This document shows, piece after piece, positions 6,290-13,767 of a stretch of DNA of 23,733 nt. The DNA is from DAIOXA01 sp050949165 (GTDB lineage Bacteria; Bacillota; Proteinivoracia; UBA4975). The translations under genes were made by a program, and so were the position numbers. The notes below the pieces were generated by a model. It searched no databases and was not told the DNA's origin. It saw nothing but the letters and a program-made list of their open reading frames with translations. Location of the stretch: the NCBI GenBank assembly GCA_050949165.1, contig JBMNFF010000011.1, positions 1 to 23,733 of the forward strand, read 5' to 3'. Each line of letters begins with the position of its first letter. Position 1 is the first letter of the stretch.

Positions 6290-7440
6290 GGCCGCGCCCC
6301 CATTTCCACAGAGGCGATATACTTATCAAAGGTTGATCCATACATTCCTGTCAGCTGATATGCCTCGTGATAGGAAAGCCGGCCCTCTTTTGCAGCCTGG
6401 GCAACAATCAAAGCAAAGCGCTTTCCAACTCGCAGGTTCTGATTACGGTAAAAATCGCCTCCGCCATCGCCTTGACCTGCTGTCCTCCGCTCATCAGTCA
6501 TGTATGCATTATAAAAATCGAAGAACTCATCTCGACTAAGCAAGCGTAGGTCCTTCGCTCTGCGAGCCGCCACCAGGGGACTGACTTTAAACCTGCGGGC
6601 AATGTAAGCGAAGGGTTCATCGTACTGGCTTGCCTCAGGCCAACAATCTCGTAACCTTGCTTCTGGAACGAGAAACTCTGCAGCAACTTTATTGCAGTAA
6701 ATTTCTACGTCATTGTCTGCTGGCGCCATATCCTTGAGATCAAAAATAGCTCCTCTCCCCAAGAATACGTGGGCCAGCTCATGGGCCAGGGTAAACATTT
6801 TAGCAGCCTTCGCATCTTTGTTGTTGACAAAGACCAAGGGCGCATACTGGTCAATCAATACGAAACCGCGAAACTCCTGCACATCCAGGCTTCGATGAGT
6901 ATTGTTCCCGACGACTCCATTAAAGACTACCAGGATGCCTGCCTGCTCCATAGCTACCCTCAAGAAATCCAGTGCATCCTCCCAACTGGAATGCGCAGCC
7001 GCCCAATTATCATGGAGGCCAAGAACTTGCCGCATCTGGGCAGCCACGGCTATTGGAGAAGCTTCAGTATCAAAGGAACCGACAAAAGAAAGCGGTTCAT
7101 GCCCTAATTCCAGAAGATATTCCCGCAACCAGTCTTGTCTTCTCTGCATGGCATACACCGTCTCGAGCAAATCGGGACTTGGCCTAGTTATTTCGCCGTC
7201 ATCTACAGTTCTAAAAATCGGTACTGGCAAATCCTCTTTCGGCGGGGCATTAAGGAAGAAGTAACCCAAAGGTGTCCGGGTAGCCTTGGAGAAATTCTCT
7301 AATTGTTTCAGGGTAGGCTGATGTTGACCCTGGATCCATTGCTGTATCTTGGGGAACTTCGGTTCCAACATAGCGCTTGTATACCCTGCTCTCTCCATGG
7401 CCCACTGAAGTACCGGCGTGCTTACAGCTACTTTCGCCAT
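6286..7440 (-). CDS. XRE-family regulator with ImmA/IrrE metallopeptidase domain, likely antitoxin
   Basis: I choose ATG 7440 (MAKVAVST) because GGGGGGAGG lies directly upstream; an in-frame ATG at 7458 adds six residues and lacks such a site. The 384-residue protein has an N-terminal helix-turn-helix (~7-60: LQWAMERAG, IQQWIQGQHQPTLKQLENFSK) and a zinc-protease domain. The HExxH motif is HELAH at 220-224, with a further acidic segment VEIYCNKVAAEFLVP at 245-259 that should supply the third ligand. COG2856 proteins of this design cleave regulators or act as antitoxins. It overlaps the PIN-like gene by four bases, so a toxin-antitoxin pair is likely. The HTH could bind the inverted repeat at 5742-5773, but no similar repeat was noticed at its own promoter. 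Confidence 0.88.
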   Translation of the reverse strand: MAKVAVSTPVLQWAMERAGYTSAMLEPKFPKIQQWIQGQHQPTLKQLENFSKATRTPLGYFFLNAPPKEDLPVPIFRTVDDGEITRPSPDLLETVYAMQRRQDWLREYLLELGHEPLSFVGSFDTEASPIAVAAQMRQVLGLHDNWAAAHSSWEDALDFLRVAMEQAGILVVFNGVVGNNTHRSLDVQEFRGFVLIDQYAPLVFVNNKDAKAAKMFTLAHELAHVFLGRGAIFDLKDMAPADNDVEIYCNKVAAEFLVPEARLRDCWPEASQYDEPFAYIARRFKVSPLVAARRAKDLRLLSRDEFFDFYNAYMTDERRTAGQGDGGGDFYRNQNLRVGKRFALIVAQAAKEGRLSYHEAYQLTGMYGSTFDKYIASVEMGARP

Positions 7441-7467
7441 CTGCCTCCCCCCATTCACGTTTTCTCT

Positions 7468-7497
7468 ATTATATATTATGACAGCTTGTGATGTCTG
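7468..7497 (-). promoter_or_regulatory. Probable promoter of the ImmA/PIN operon
   Basis: The minus strand has TATAAT (7473-7468) with CAGACA (7497-7492) 18 bases upstream, four of six matching the -35 consensus. Transcription would begin near 7461, about 20 bases before the chosen start at 7440, which leaves room for the strong ribosome-binding site. Confidence 0.55.
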
Positions 7498-7672
7498 GAT
7501 TCTATAGCCATAGATATAGTTCTACGTAGACTAAGCTTATCCTTTCCAATGGCGAAGAATTAACAGAAAAAATTGGAACTTTGCAGACTCCTGCGTTTGC
7601 CGTATTAATATGCAACGAAGTATAGTAGACACTGGGCGTACGGAAAGCTCTTCGCAGTTGGGAGGCAAAGGG

Positions 7673-7709
7673 CTGGGCAGGCGCCCTGGGGATTCCCCTA
7701 CCTGCCCAG
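7673..7709 (-). terminator. Hairpin at the end of the PepSY-type gene, possible terminator
   Basis: CTGGGCAGG (7673-7681) and CCTGCCCAG (7701-7709) are a perfect 9-bp inverted repeat, with an inner GGGG/CCCC pair in the loop. The arms straddle the stop codon (7698-7700) of the minus-strand gene. The T-tract after it is poor (CCCTTTGCC), so termination is plausible but not assured. Confidence 0.45.
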
Positions 7710-9038
7710 GTGGCCAACAGGGGAATTGCCGAAAATCCTGCGATCAAAGTGGTAGTTGGAATAGGGGACCTCCCGCTCACCTGTCACGGCATTAACGTAC
7801 CCCCTGGACTTAAACTTGTATGCCAGGACATAGCGGCCAGAACGGGCGGAAATAAGGAGAACTAAACCGTCCTCGGAAGGCTTGCCGTAATGCAATAACG
7901 GCAGCTCCACAGGGTCCTCGGTCTCATCTAATATTTCCCTGGCCTGCGCCATGGTTAGCTGCGGAGTTAATTCCGCCTCTGAAATGGAAGCTGTCGGAGG
8001 GATATTCCACAATATCAACCTATTATCTATGCCGGGGTAGCCAATGCTTACAGAACAATGGTCTTCCTCTTTACAGGCAATTTCAACACCCTTATAGTGG
8101 TAGGTTACAGAGTACCACTCTTGGACCCGATGCGTTAACATTGGTACAGAGAAGTCAGGGCCGAGTATGTTATGAACCAGTTCTTTCACAGTGCTTTCAG
8201 CATCCATGGAATCAGCAAAGTATGGGACCGACAAATGGCGGATATCCCCAGTGTAGGCGCTGTAGTCAATTCTGACCACATCCCCATCAATCTCTACTTC
8301 AGCCCTGTTATAACCACTGAAAAACTCAGTGGACTGCCATTGAAGAGGAGTAATGGTAATTGGAGCATTTTTCCAACCCGGGAGGGCCCGGATTTTGTTC
8401 TCCATCTCTTGGTCCGACAAAATAAGGTCGCCCGGCAATCTGTCATGCTCCACAAAGTGCCAAGCTGTATAATCCAATTCTCGGCTCAGTTCAATAACTG
8501 AATTGAGATCCAGGCGGCTCCCTTTCCCTAAGTACGCCTGTTCCGCCATTTCCATGAGGTGTTCCCTCATTTCAGCCAGGATGCCGGTAAAGGCCTGGAC
8601 AGCCCTTTGATCCTCATCTGTCAATCCTTGCTTCTGTCGCAGGCGAAGGATTGCATGCATTTTATGGTAACAATCCTCTGCCCCAAAGTGAAAAGCATAT
8701 GGGTGATTCTTAAATTCCCACGAAACAACCTGGGAAGCCACAGAGAGCAGACGGAGATCGGTTTCATTGATTTCGACCTGCTCCAGCAGACTATTTTCCA
8801 GGATGGATAATTCTATGGCAAGCTGCTCCAAATGCCAGCCCATTCTCCGACTAGATTCAAAATTGAGGCGATTAACTGTACGGATATGCCCGATAATCAA
8901 GACCAGACATATTAGCAGAGCAATAGTAAACAGCTTCTTATTGACCCTCAGGTTGAAATGAGATTTTGGCTTAACATCTAACTCACTTGAACCTCTGCTG
9001 GATTCCGGGACAATTCCTTTTACCTCTGGCCGTTCCAT
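7698..9038 (-). CDS. Membrane-anchored protein with C-terminal PepSY-like repeats
   Basis: ATG 9038 (MERPEVKG) is chosen because AGGAGGG precedes it by six bases; an ATG 45 bases upstream has no such site. The 446-residue protein has a ~35-residue polar tail, one membrane segment (~36-51, LFTIALLICLVLIIG) and a large outer part. The outer part begins with a helical region (~60-190) and ends in strand-rich segments resembling PepSY units (LTMAQAREILDE ... GLVLLISARSGRYVLAYKF ... GYVNAVTGEREVPY). Length and layout recall YpeB, the spore-germination partner of SleB, but the sequence is divergent and no sleB is adjacent. PepSY domains are thought to inhibit or hold peptidases. The exact role is unknown. 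Confidence 0.7.
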   Translation of the reverse strand: MERPEVKGIVPESSRGSSELDVKPKSHFNLRVNKKLFTIALLICLVLIIGHIRTVNRLNFESSRRMGWHLEQLAIELSILENSLLEQVEINETDLRLLSVASQVVSWEFKNHPYAFHFGAEDCYHKMHAILRLRQKQGLTDEDQRAVQAFTGILAEMREHLMEMAEQAYLGKGSRLDLNSVIELSRELDYTAWHFVEHDRLPGDLILSDQEMENKIRALPGWKNAPITITPLQWQSTEFFSGYNRAEVEIDGDVVRIDYSAYTGDIRHLSVPYFADSMDAESTVKELVHNILGPDFSVPMLTHRVQEWYSVTYHYKGVEIACKEEDHCSVSIGYPGIDNRLILWNIPPTASISEAELTPQLTMAQAREILDETEDPVELPLLHYGKPSEDGLVLLISARSGRYVLAYKFKSRGYVNAVTGEREVPYSNYHFDRRIFGNSPVGHLGR

Positions 9039-9112
9039 GATAACCCTCCTGATTTTCAGGCTCTTGTTATTATTCTGTAGCATATTGGAATATCCTTCCG
9101 CGGGCTAAATAG

Positions 9113-9205
9113 TTAAGGCACGGGAGATAGAATTATCCACGAAACTAGAAAGAGGATATGTTTCGTCAGGAATGCAGGGGCGCCGCAAAATAAAAATCTG
9201 CGCAT
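9113..9205 (-). CDS. Possible 30-residue hydrophobic peptide
   Basis: A 31-codon minus-strand frame starts at ATG 9205 with a perfect AGGAGG three bases upstream and ends at TAA 9113-9115. The product begins MRRFLFCGAPAF and has a hydrophobic run, HILFLVSWIILSPV, that could span or sit on the membrane. It lies 74 bases upstream of the PepSY-type gene on the same strand and could be a leader peptide or small membrane protein. The spacing to the start is short and there is no conservation evidence, so this remains a candidate. Confidence 0.3.
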   Translation of the reverse strand: MRRFLFCGAPAFLTKHILFLVSWIILSPVP

Positions 9206-9340
9206 ATTCCTCCTGAAATCCTTCGTGGGTGGGGGCACGGAAAATTGGCTTTCCCCGCCTACAAGAAAGATTAACTGAGGAAGTATGGCAGATGTCTTTT
9301 TTGCGACTGCATCTTAGATTCTATTCACTCTGTTAATTTC

Positions 9341-10063
9341 TTACCGCGTGGTCATTACCGAGAAGTGCATCTCCTCGCTGACAATATACAGATATGCACA
9401 ATCTACACAGCGACCGAACTCATCATATGCCTGCTGGATAATATAGAAAAGCGGTTCTCCCTTTTTCAGGGACAGTACCTTGGCCACTTCTCCAGTGGCT
9501 GAAATGGCGTAAAAGGTCCGCTTTACTCTCTTGATGTGGATGGAGTATTCGCTCTCAAGGAACTCATAAATTGACGCCCGATCGTCGTACTTTTCAACCA
9601 CGCCAGGGAACAAATCAATGGGTATATAGTCTATGGAAAACATTACGGGCTTGTCCCCGCGCCTGCGCAAGCGCTTAATGGAATACAGCGACGCCCCCTG
9701 AAAGACCTCGCGCAGGGGTCCATCACTGACTTCCTGCTGTTTTTCCAACACTGTGGTGTCCACAGTTATGCCCATTCGTTCCAGCTCTTCCAGGAAGGAT
9801 ATAAAGTGGTCGGTATCGATCTTAAACTCATTCCCTGGCTCACATACAAAGGTTCCGCTGCCATGAATTCGCTTAATAATACCTCGGTTGGCCAACTCGC
9901 TTAATGCCTGCCGCACAGTACCCCGGGATACCCCGTATTCCTCAGCGATGAGGTCTTCGCTGGGCAATTTGCTGCCTACAGCATACACACCGCGCTCTAT
10001 CCCCGAGCGTATAGAAGCTTCTATTTGTTTATACACTGGTATACCGCTGGATTTATCTATCAT
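9341..10063 (-). CDS. GntR-family regulator, HutC type with UTRA ligand domain
   Basis: This 240-residue protein has an N-terminal winged helix-turn-helix (~5-73: IPVYKQIEASIRSGI, SKLPSEDLIAEEYGVSRGTVRQAL, GSGTFV) and a C-terminal UTRA domain (~95-235) ending in the characteristic FYIIQQAYDEFGRCVDCAYLYI. Members bind GTNTANAC-like palindromes as dimers and release them on binding a small ligand, often an amino acid or sugar derivative. GTATATAC lies 33 bases upstream of its start (10096-10103), and two like sites lie in the promoter of the M81 peptidase gene (11306-11329). It thus probably regulates itself and the neighbouring enzymes. The ligand is unknown; a breakdown product of the imported peptide would fit. 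Confidence 0.9.
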   Translation of the reverse strand: MIDKSSGIPVYKQIEASIRSGIERGVYAVGSKLPSEDLIAEEYGVSRGTVRQALSELANRGIIKRIHGSGTFVCEPGNEFKIDTDHFISFLEELERMGITVDTTVLEKQQEVSDGPLREVFQGASLYSIKRLRRRGDKPVMFSIDYIPIDLFPGVVEKYDDRASIYEFLESEYSIHIKRVKRTFYAISATGEVAKVLSLKKGEPLFYIIQQAYDEFGRCVDCAYLYIVSEEMHFSVMTTR

Positions 10064-10095
10064 TCCTTACCTCTCATTACAGAATATTATAACTT

Positions 10096-10103
10096 GTATA
10101 TAC
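10096..10103. promoter_or_regulatory. GTATATAC operator upstream of gntR
   Basis: GTATATAC is a perfect palindrome and fits the GT-N-TA-N-AC pattern of HutC-type GntR regulators. It lies just upstream of a TATAAT (minus strand, ending near 10084) that could be the -10 box of the gntR gene, although no good -35 box is visible. The same octamer occurs at 11306-11313. Confidence 0.6.
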
Positions 10104-10143
10104 CACATATTTCCTTTCTTTTCAAGGTTAGGAGGCTGCACTT

Positions 10144-11265
10144 CTATAGGGAGAGGGCATATAGCTTGTCGTACAAGTACGGATAATGGGGAAGCCGGAG
10201 CAGTTCCTTGCTGAAGCTGTGGGCGGCCACTTCGGAGAGGGTCAGGATTGTGGCCTTGCGCTGGAGACCGAGGAACCTGAAGGTTACGACCTTGGGCAAC
10301 ATTTCATTTACCCTCATATTGTCCCTCTGCTCGATGTAATGAAAGAACTCGTGGCGGGCATCCCTGAATGCGGGGACCTTTTCCTTCATCAACTTTAACA
10401 AGCGCATGACATTGCGCCGCTCCAAAATCTCAGCCTGGGTGATTTCCTCGGCATTTACCCCGGACAGCCCGGCCACCCGGGTTGCGTTCAGGGAGATCTC
10501 GCCATCCCGCAGCGATACTGCCGTGAAGGTGGTCTCAGGTTCACTTTCACCCAGCATAAAATGGCCTGCTAAGTGGATGACCGGTGTAGGGAAACTGTTA
10601 TTGTCCTGGACCTTCACGATTCGGGTATGCCACTCCCCCCAACCGGTTACTGTCTTACCTTCCCTCAGATCCACGACAAATTGCTTCAAATCCACGTTGC
10701 CGATCCTAAAAAGGATGGAACAATTCTGCTTGTGGGGATTGTCGATAAAATTCCCCCCGGCCAAGTGGACCAAATCGGCATCGCCGGTACAATCGATAAA
10801 TACATCGGCCTCGATAATTTGCTTTCCGGATTTATTGACCACTTCAATGGCTTTGACCCGGTTGCCGTCCATAAAGACATTAGAAATAAAAGTATGATAT
10901 AAAATTTTTGCTCCTGCTCCCAGGACCAGCTCCTGGGCTACATATTTATAACATTCCGGGTCAAAGGGCACCAAGGAGAAGCGATACCGATCCGGCGAAT
11001 CCGGAGTATGCCAATAGGCTCCGGCGGCATGGCCATAGCAGCCGCCCTCCGCTTCCATCTGCTCAATCAGCTCGCTAAAGATTCCCCTGTTTACAACCTC
11101 ACCGTTGCAGTCCATGGACCCTAAAAAAGGAATGCCGCTGACTGCAGTTCCGCCCAGGTGGCCATACTTTTCCACCACCAAGGTCTTGGCGCCACCCCTG
11201 GCCGCAGCGATAGCTGCCGCCACCCCAGCTGTGCCTCCGCCGCCGACAATTACATCGTATTTCAC
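10144..11265 (-). CDS. FAD-dependent oxidoreductase with an abnormal C-terminus
   Basis: The start is GTG 11265 behind AAAGGAGT. The 373-residue protein opens with a dinucleotide-binding fold (DVIVGGGGTAGVAAAIAAARGG, Glu32) followed by GHLGGTA, and has ADVFIDCTGDADL at 153-165, all typical of the FAD_oxidored (PF12831) family. Family members usually continue for another 50-100 residues, through a GVRETRR-like segment and a second FAD-contacting region near the end. Here homology appears to stop after VPAFRDAR (~304), and the last ~69 residues are unlike the family. The other two frames do not restore the expected motif, so a gene fusion after deletion is more likely than a simple frameshift. 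It is divergent from the M81 peptidase and probably shares its GntR-controlled region. Activity is doubtful. Confidence 0.75.
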   Translation of the reverse strand: MKYDVIVGGGGTAGVAAAIAAARGGAKTLVVEKYGHLGGTAVSGIPFLGSMDCNGEVVNRGIFSELIEQMEAEGGCYGHAAGAYWHTPDSPDRYRFSLVPFDPECYKYVAQELVLGAGAKILYHTFISNVFMDGNRVKAIEVVNKSGKQIIEADVFIDCTGDADLVHLAGGNFIDNPHKQNCSILFRIGNVDLKQFVVDLREGKTVTGWGEWHTRIVKVQDNNSFPTPVIHLAGHFMLGESEPETTFTAVSLRDGEISLNATRVAGLSGVNAEEITQAEILERRNVMRLLKLMKEKVPAFRDARHEFFHYIEQRDNMRVNEMLPKVVTFRFLGLQRKATILTLSEVAAHSFSKELLRLPHYPYLYDKLYALSL

Positions 11266-11300
11266 AGCCCGTACTCCTTTCGTAGTAAAGCCAAGATGTA

Positions 11301-11330
11301 TTGACGTATATACGACTATTCGTCTATACT
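11301..11330 (+). promoter_or_regulatory. Promoter of the M81 peptidase gene with two GntR operators
   Basis: TTGACG (11301-11306), an 18-base spacer and TATACT (11325-11330) form a good sigma-A promoter reading right. GTATATAC (11306-11313) and GTCTATAC (11322-11329) both fit GT-N-TA-N-AC and are 16 bases apart centre to centre; one touches the -35 box and the other covers most of the -10 box. Binding there would block transcription. The divergent oxidoreductase gene starts at 11265, so the same sites may control both directions. Confidence 0.75.
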
Positions 11331-11390
11331 ATGATAAGGGAATTATTCTTGCCTGTCAATCCCAAATTACTATTGGATGGAGGGGAAAAG

Positions 11391-12854
11391 GTGATAACCA
11401 TACTGATTGCTGAGTTTAAGCAGGAGACCAATACCTTTATTGCCGGACATACTACCCTGGAAAACTTCAAGGCCCGCAACTTTCTAGTTGGCAGCGAAAT
11501 CCTGTCCTATTTCCATGGCAATAGAAATGAGATTGGGGGATTCATTTCAGTACTTACCAAGAGGGATGATGTGCGAATCATACCCTCCATCGCCGCCAAT
11601 GCCCTGCCAGGGCCCATTGTCCAGCGCAATGTCTACGATTTTGTCCGGGCGACACTCCTGGAAGATATTAGAAATGCCGATGCCCTGGATGGAATTCTCC
11701 TGTCCTTTCACGGCGCCATGGTGGTGGAAGGCATTGAAGACCCGGAAGGATCTCTCTTGGAAGATATCCGCCTTCTCGTAGGCGGAGCAATTCCCATCTG
11801 CATCTCCATGGATTTCCACGCCAATGTCACGGAAAAGATGGCAGAGAATGCTACCCTGATGTTTCCCTTCCGCCGTTACCCCCACATAGACATGTATGAA
11901 AGCGGGGTGTGCACTGCAGAGGCGCTGCTGGCCATACTGGACGGCAAAATCCAGCCTGTAATGCGAATAGAAAAACTCCCCATCCTCTGCCCTTTAATAA
12001 CATCGGATGAAGAGCCCTTTATCAGTTATCTAAAGGCTGCCGCCGCCTACGAAGAAGAGGAAGACGTCATCTCCGCCTCGGTATCCGCCGGCTTCCCCTA
12101 TGCCGACATCACCGAAGGCGGCATGTGTGTAATTGCCCAGACCAACGGCAACCCTGCAAAAGCAGAACAAATTGCCGAAACCCTGAGCAAAATGGTGGAG
12201 GAGACAAAGCATCAGCTTAAGCTAAACATCATCCCTCCCGCCGAGGCAGTAAAAATTGCGATAGCCCAAGAGGGCACCACCGTCTTAGCTGATGCAGTGG
12301 ACAATCCCGGCGCCGGCAGCCCCGGCGACGCCACCGAGATACTCCACGAACTTATCAGGCAAAAAGCCCACAATGCCATTTTCGCTACCATGTACGATCC
12401 CCAGGTTGCAGCGCAAGCGGCCGAGGCTGGTCCTGGCGCTACCATCCAAGTCTCTTTAGGGGGGAAATCCGATCCCCGGGTAGGCCCGCCGGTTGTCGCC
12501 AAGGCATACGTCAAGAGTGTCAGCGATGGGATCTTCCCCAATAAGGGGGTAATGTCCCAAGGGGTGGTCAATCATCTGGGTACCACAGCTGTACTGCTAA
12601 TCGACGGGATAAAAGTAATTGTTGCGTCTAACCGTTATCAACCCTGGGATCCGGAAGTCTTTCGGGCCAACGGCATCGAGCCCACCGAGGCATCGATAAT
12701 TGTCCTAAAATCCTCCATCCACTACCGGGCAGCCTTTGGCAAGTTTGCGGCCAAGATGATTGCAGTCAACGCGCCCAATGTCTGGACCCTGGACCTCCAG
12801 GACCTGGGCATAAAGAACTGCCGCCGCCCAATCTACCCCTTGGACACAGAGTAA
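11391..12854 (+). CDS. M81-family metallopeptidase, MlrC (microcystinase C) type
   Basis: GTG 11391 (VITILIAEFKQETNTF) is preferred because GGAGGGG precedes it by six bases and the upstream frame runs into the promoter. The 487-residue protein belongs to the M81/MlrC family. Its presumed zinc ligands are visible in order: Glu12 in KQETNTF, His107 in LSFHGAM, Asp141 and His143 in MDFHAN, and His165 in YPHIDMYE. The spacing of the last four (34, 2, 22) agrees with that described for MlrC. The C-terminal part (DNPGAGSPGDAT, then SLGGKSDPRVGPPV) is also typical. MlrC cleaves linear microcystin fragments, but most relatives have unknown peptide-like substrates. With a peptide transporter 0.9 kb downstream and a GntR-controlled promoter, hydrolysis of an imported peptide or amide is likely. 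Confidence 0.9.
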   Translation: MITILIAEFKQETNTFIAGHTTLENFKARNFLVGSEILSYFHGNRNEIGGFISVLTKRDDVRIIPSIAANALPGPIVQRNVYDFVRATLLEDIRNADALDGILLSFHGAMVVEGIEDPEGSLLEDIRLLVGGAIPICISMDFHANVTEKMAENATLMFPFRRYPHIDMYESGVCTAEALLAILDGKIQPVMRIEKLPILCPLITSDEEPFISYLKAAAAYEEEEDVISASVSAGFPYADITEGGMCVIAQTNGNPAKAEQIAETLSKMVEETKHQLKLNIIPPAEAVKIAIAQEGTTVLADAVDNPGAGSPGDATEILHELIRQKAHNAIFATMYDPQVAAQAAEAGPGATIQVSLGGKSDPRVGPPVVAKAYVKSVSDGIFPNKGVMSQGVVNHLGTTAVLLIDGIKVIVASNRYQPWDPEVFRANGIEPTEASIIVLKSSIHYRAAFGKFAAKMIAVNAPNVWTLDLQDLGIKNCRRPIYPLDTE

Positions 12855-12887
12855 GGGAGGTTTAAATTTTGCTCTTCAATCTTAATG

Positions 12888-12917
12888 GCACAGCTCGCCG
12901 GCTGTGCTATTTTTTAT
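12888..12917 (+). terminator. Rho-independent terminator after the M81 gene
   Basis: GCACAGC (12888-12894), a six-base loop and GCTGTGC (12901-12907) are followed by TATTTTTTAT. It lies 33 bases after the stop codon and should separate this gene from the transporter operon. Confidence 0.9.
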
Positions 12918-13125
12918 AAATCGGTTGCCGCGTACTCAATGGGGGTCTAATTTTGGGGAGGGGCGACGCACCGTACTTTCCCATCCCTAACCACGATGGT
13001 ATTATCTCCAGCAGGGCAATGAGGCTGCCTTCAACCTCGATACTGCACAGCTCATCGCCTGTGGATAGGTTCATGTATACAATAGCCGCATCCCTCTTAT
13101 CCTTCTTAATGGGGTGTATTTCCAT
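12907..13125 (-). CDS. Possible small protein of unknown function
   Basis: A 72-residue minus-strand frame begins MEIHPIKKDKRDAAIVYMNL and contains VEGSLIALLEIIPSWLG. Its amino-acid make-up is protein-like, but I recognise no family. There is no ribosome-binding site before ATG 13125. TTGGAT and TATACA spaced 17 bases apart lie just upstream and would give a nearly leaderless transcript. Its 3' end runs into the terminator of the M81 gene. It may be a remnant or a chance frame. Confidence 0.25.
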   Translation of the reverse strand: MEIHPIKKDKRDAAIVYMNLSTGDELCSIEVEGSLIALLEIIPSWLGMGKYGASPLPKIRPPLSTRQPIYKK

Positions 13126-13767
13126 TGAAAGTACTGTATAATTAGTGCATACTGAATATCCAAAGGAAGATACCAGGATGGGACAAGATTATGTCCCCTA
13201 TTTTGTATCTAGCGCCGAATTGGCAAAAAAAGGGGAAACTTGCAGCACAAATTTGAATTGCGGCGGGAGTAAAGTCTGTTTTGAAAGTGGTGTTAGCGCT
13301 AAAAATTGTATTCCCTATCAAGGATTGGTGTTCACTTTAGCGGAGCACTCTGGTGATGCTTGAATATCGGATGCAGATAATTTATGACTTCAAAGTCGCC
13401 AACAGGGTGCTGTTCACAATACTGAACGAGAAGGCCTGAAAACCCCATGGCATGAAACTTGCGATATAAAATAATGATACGCAGTCCATTTCGGTGAAGA
13501 GACCATCCATTAACCTGGGGTTGGTCAGCAGTGCAGATTAACTCAGCGGCTGGGACAAGCTTCCGCAGGGACCAAACCGCATCTCCACAGCGACCCGGAT
13601 CAAGGCCAGGCTGAACAGGACGGTCTCTTCCCCGAAAGCCAGGAGCAAGCAATAAACAACTGCTTCGCTCAAATATTGTCTGGGTCATTTCACTAAGGGG
13701 GTGTTTTTCTCAGGTTATCGATTTTAGCTTTTTCTCTTGGACCTACTAAAATTGAGGGGGAGTACAA
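13126..13767. other. Intergenic stretch with no gene that can be supported
   Basis: This stretch lies between the M81 gene and the ABC transporter operon. On the plus strand a 72-codon frame (13145-13363) has no convincing start signal. On the minus strand a 118-codon frame (13332-13688) is open, contains segments such as FHAMGFSGLLVQY, has no ribosome-binding site and matches nothing I recognise. GGGACA/TGTCCC (13180-13197) is a 6-bp hairpin followed by CTATTTTG. GAAGAGACC (13495-13503) and GGTCTCTTC (13621-13629) are inverted copies. The patchy content suggests a decayed element. No clear promoter for the transporter was found in 13690-13767. Confidence 0.4.

Noticed and set aside
7502..7780. 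92-codon minus-strand frame after the ImmA gene promoter
   Set aside because: It overlaps the end of the PepSY-type gene in another frame, has no start signal and has low-complexity shadow composition.
13180..13197. GGGACA/TGTCCC hairpin as the end of an insertion sequence
   Set aside because: No partner end, transposase or target duplication was found nearby, and a six-base stem is too common to support a mobile element.
13332..13688. 118-codon minus-strand frame as a real gene
   Set aside because: There is no ribosome-binding site, no recognised family and no clear promoter; kept only as part of the unexplained region.
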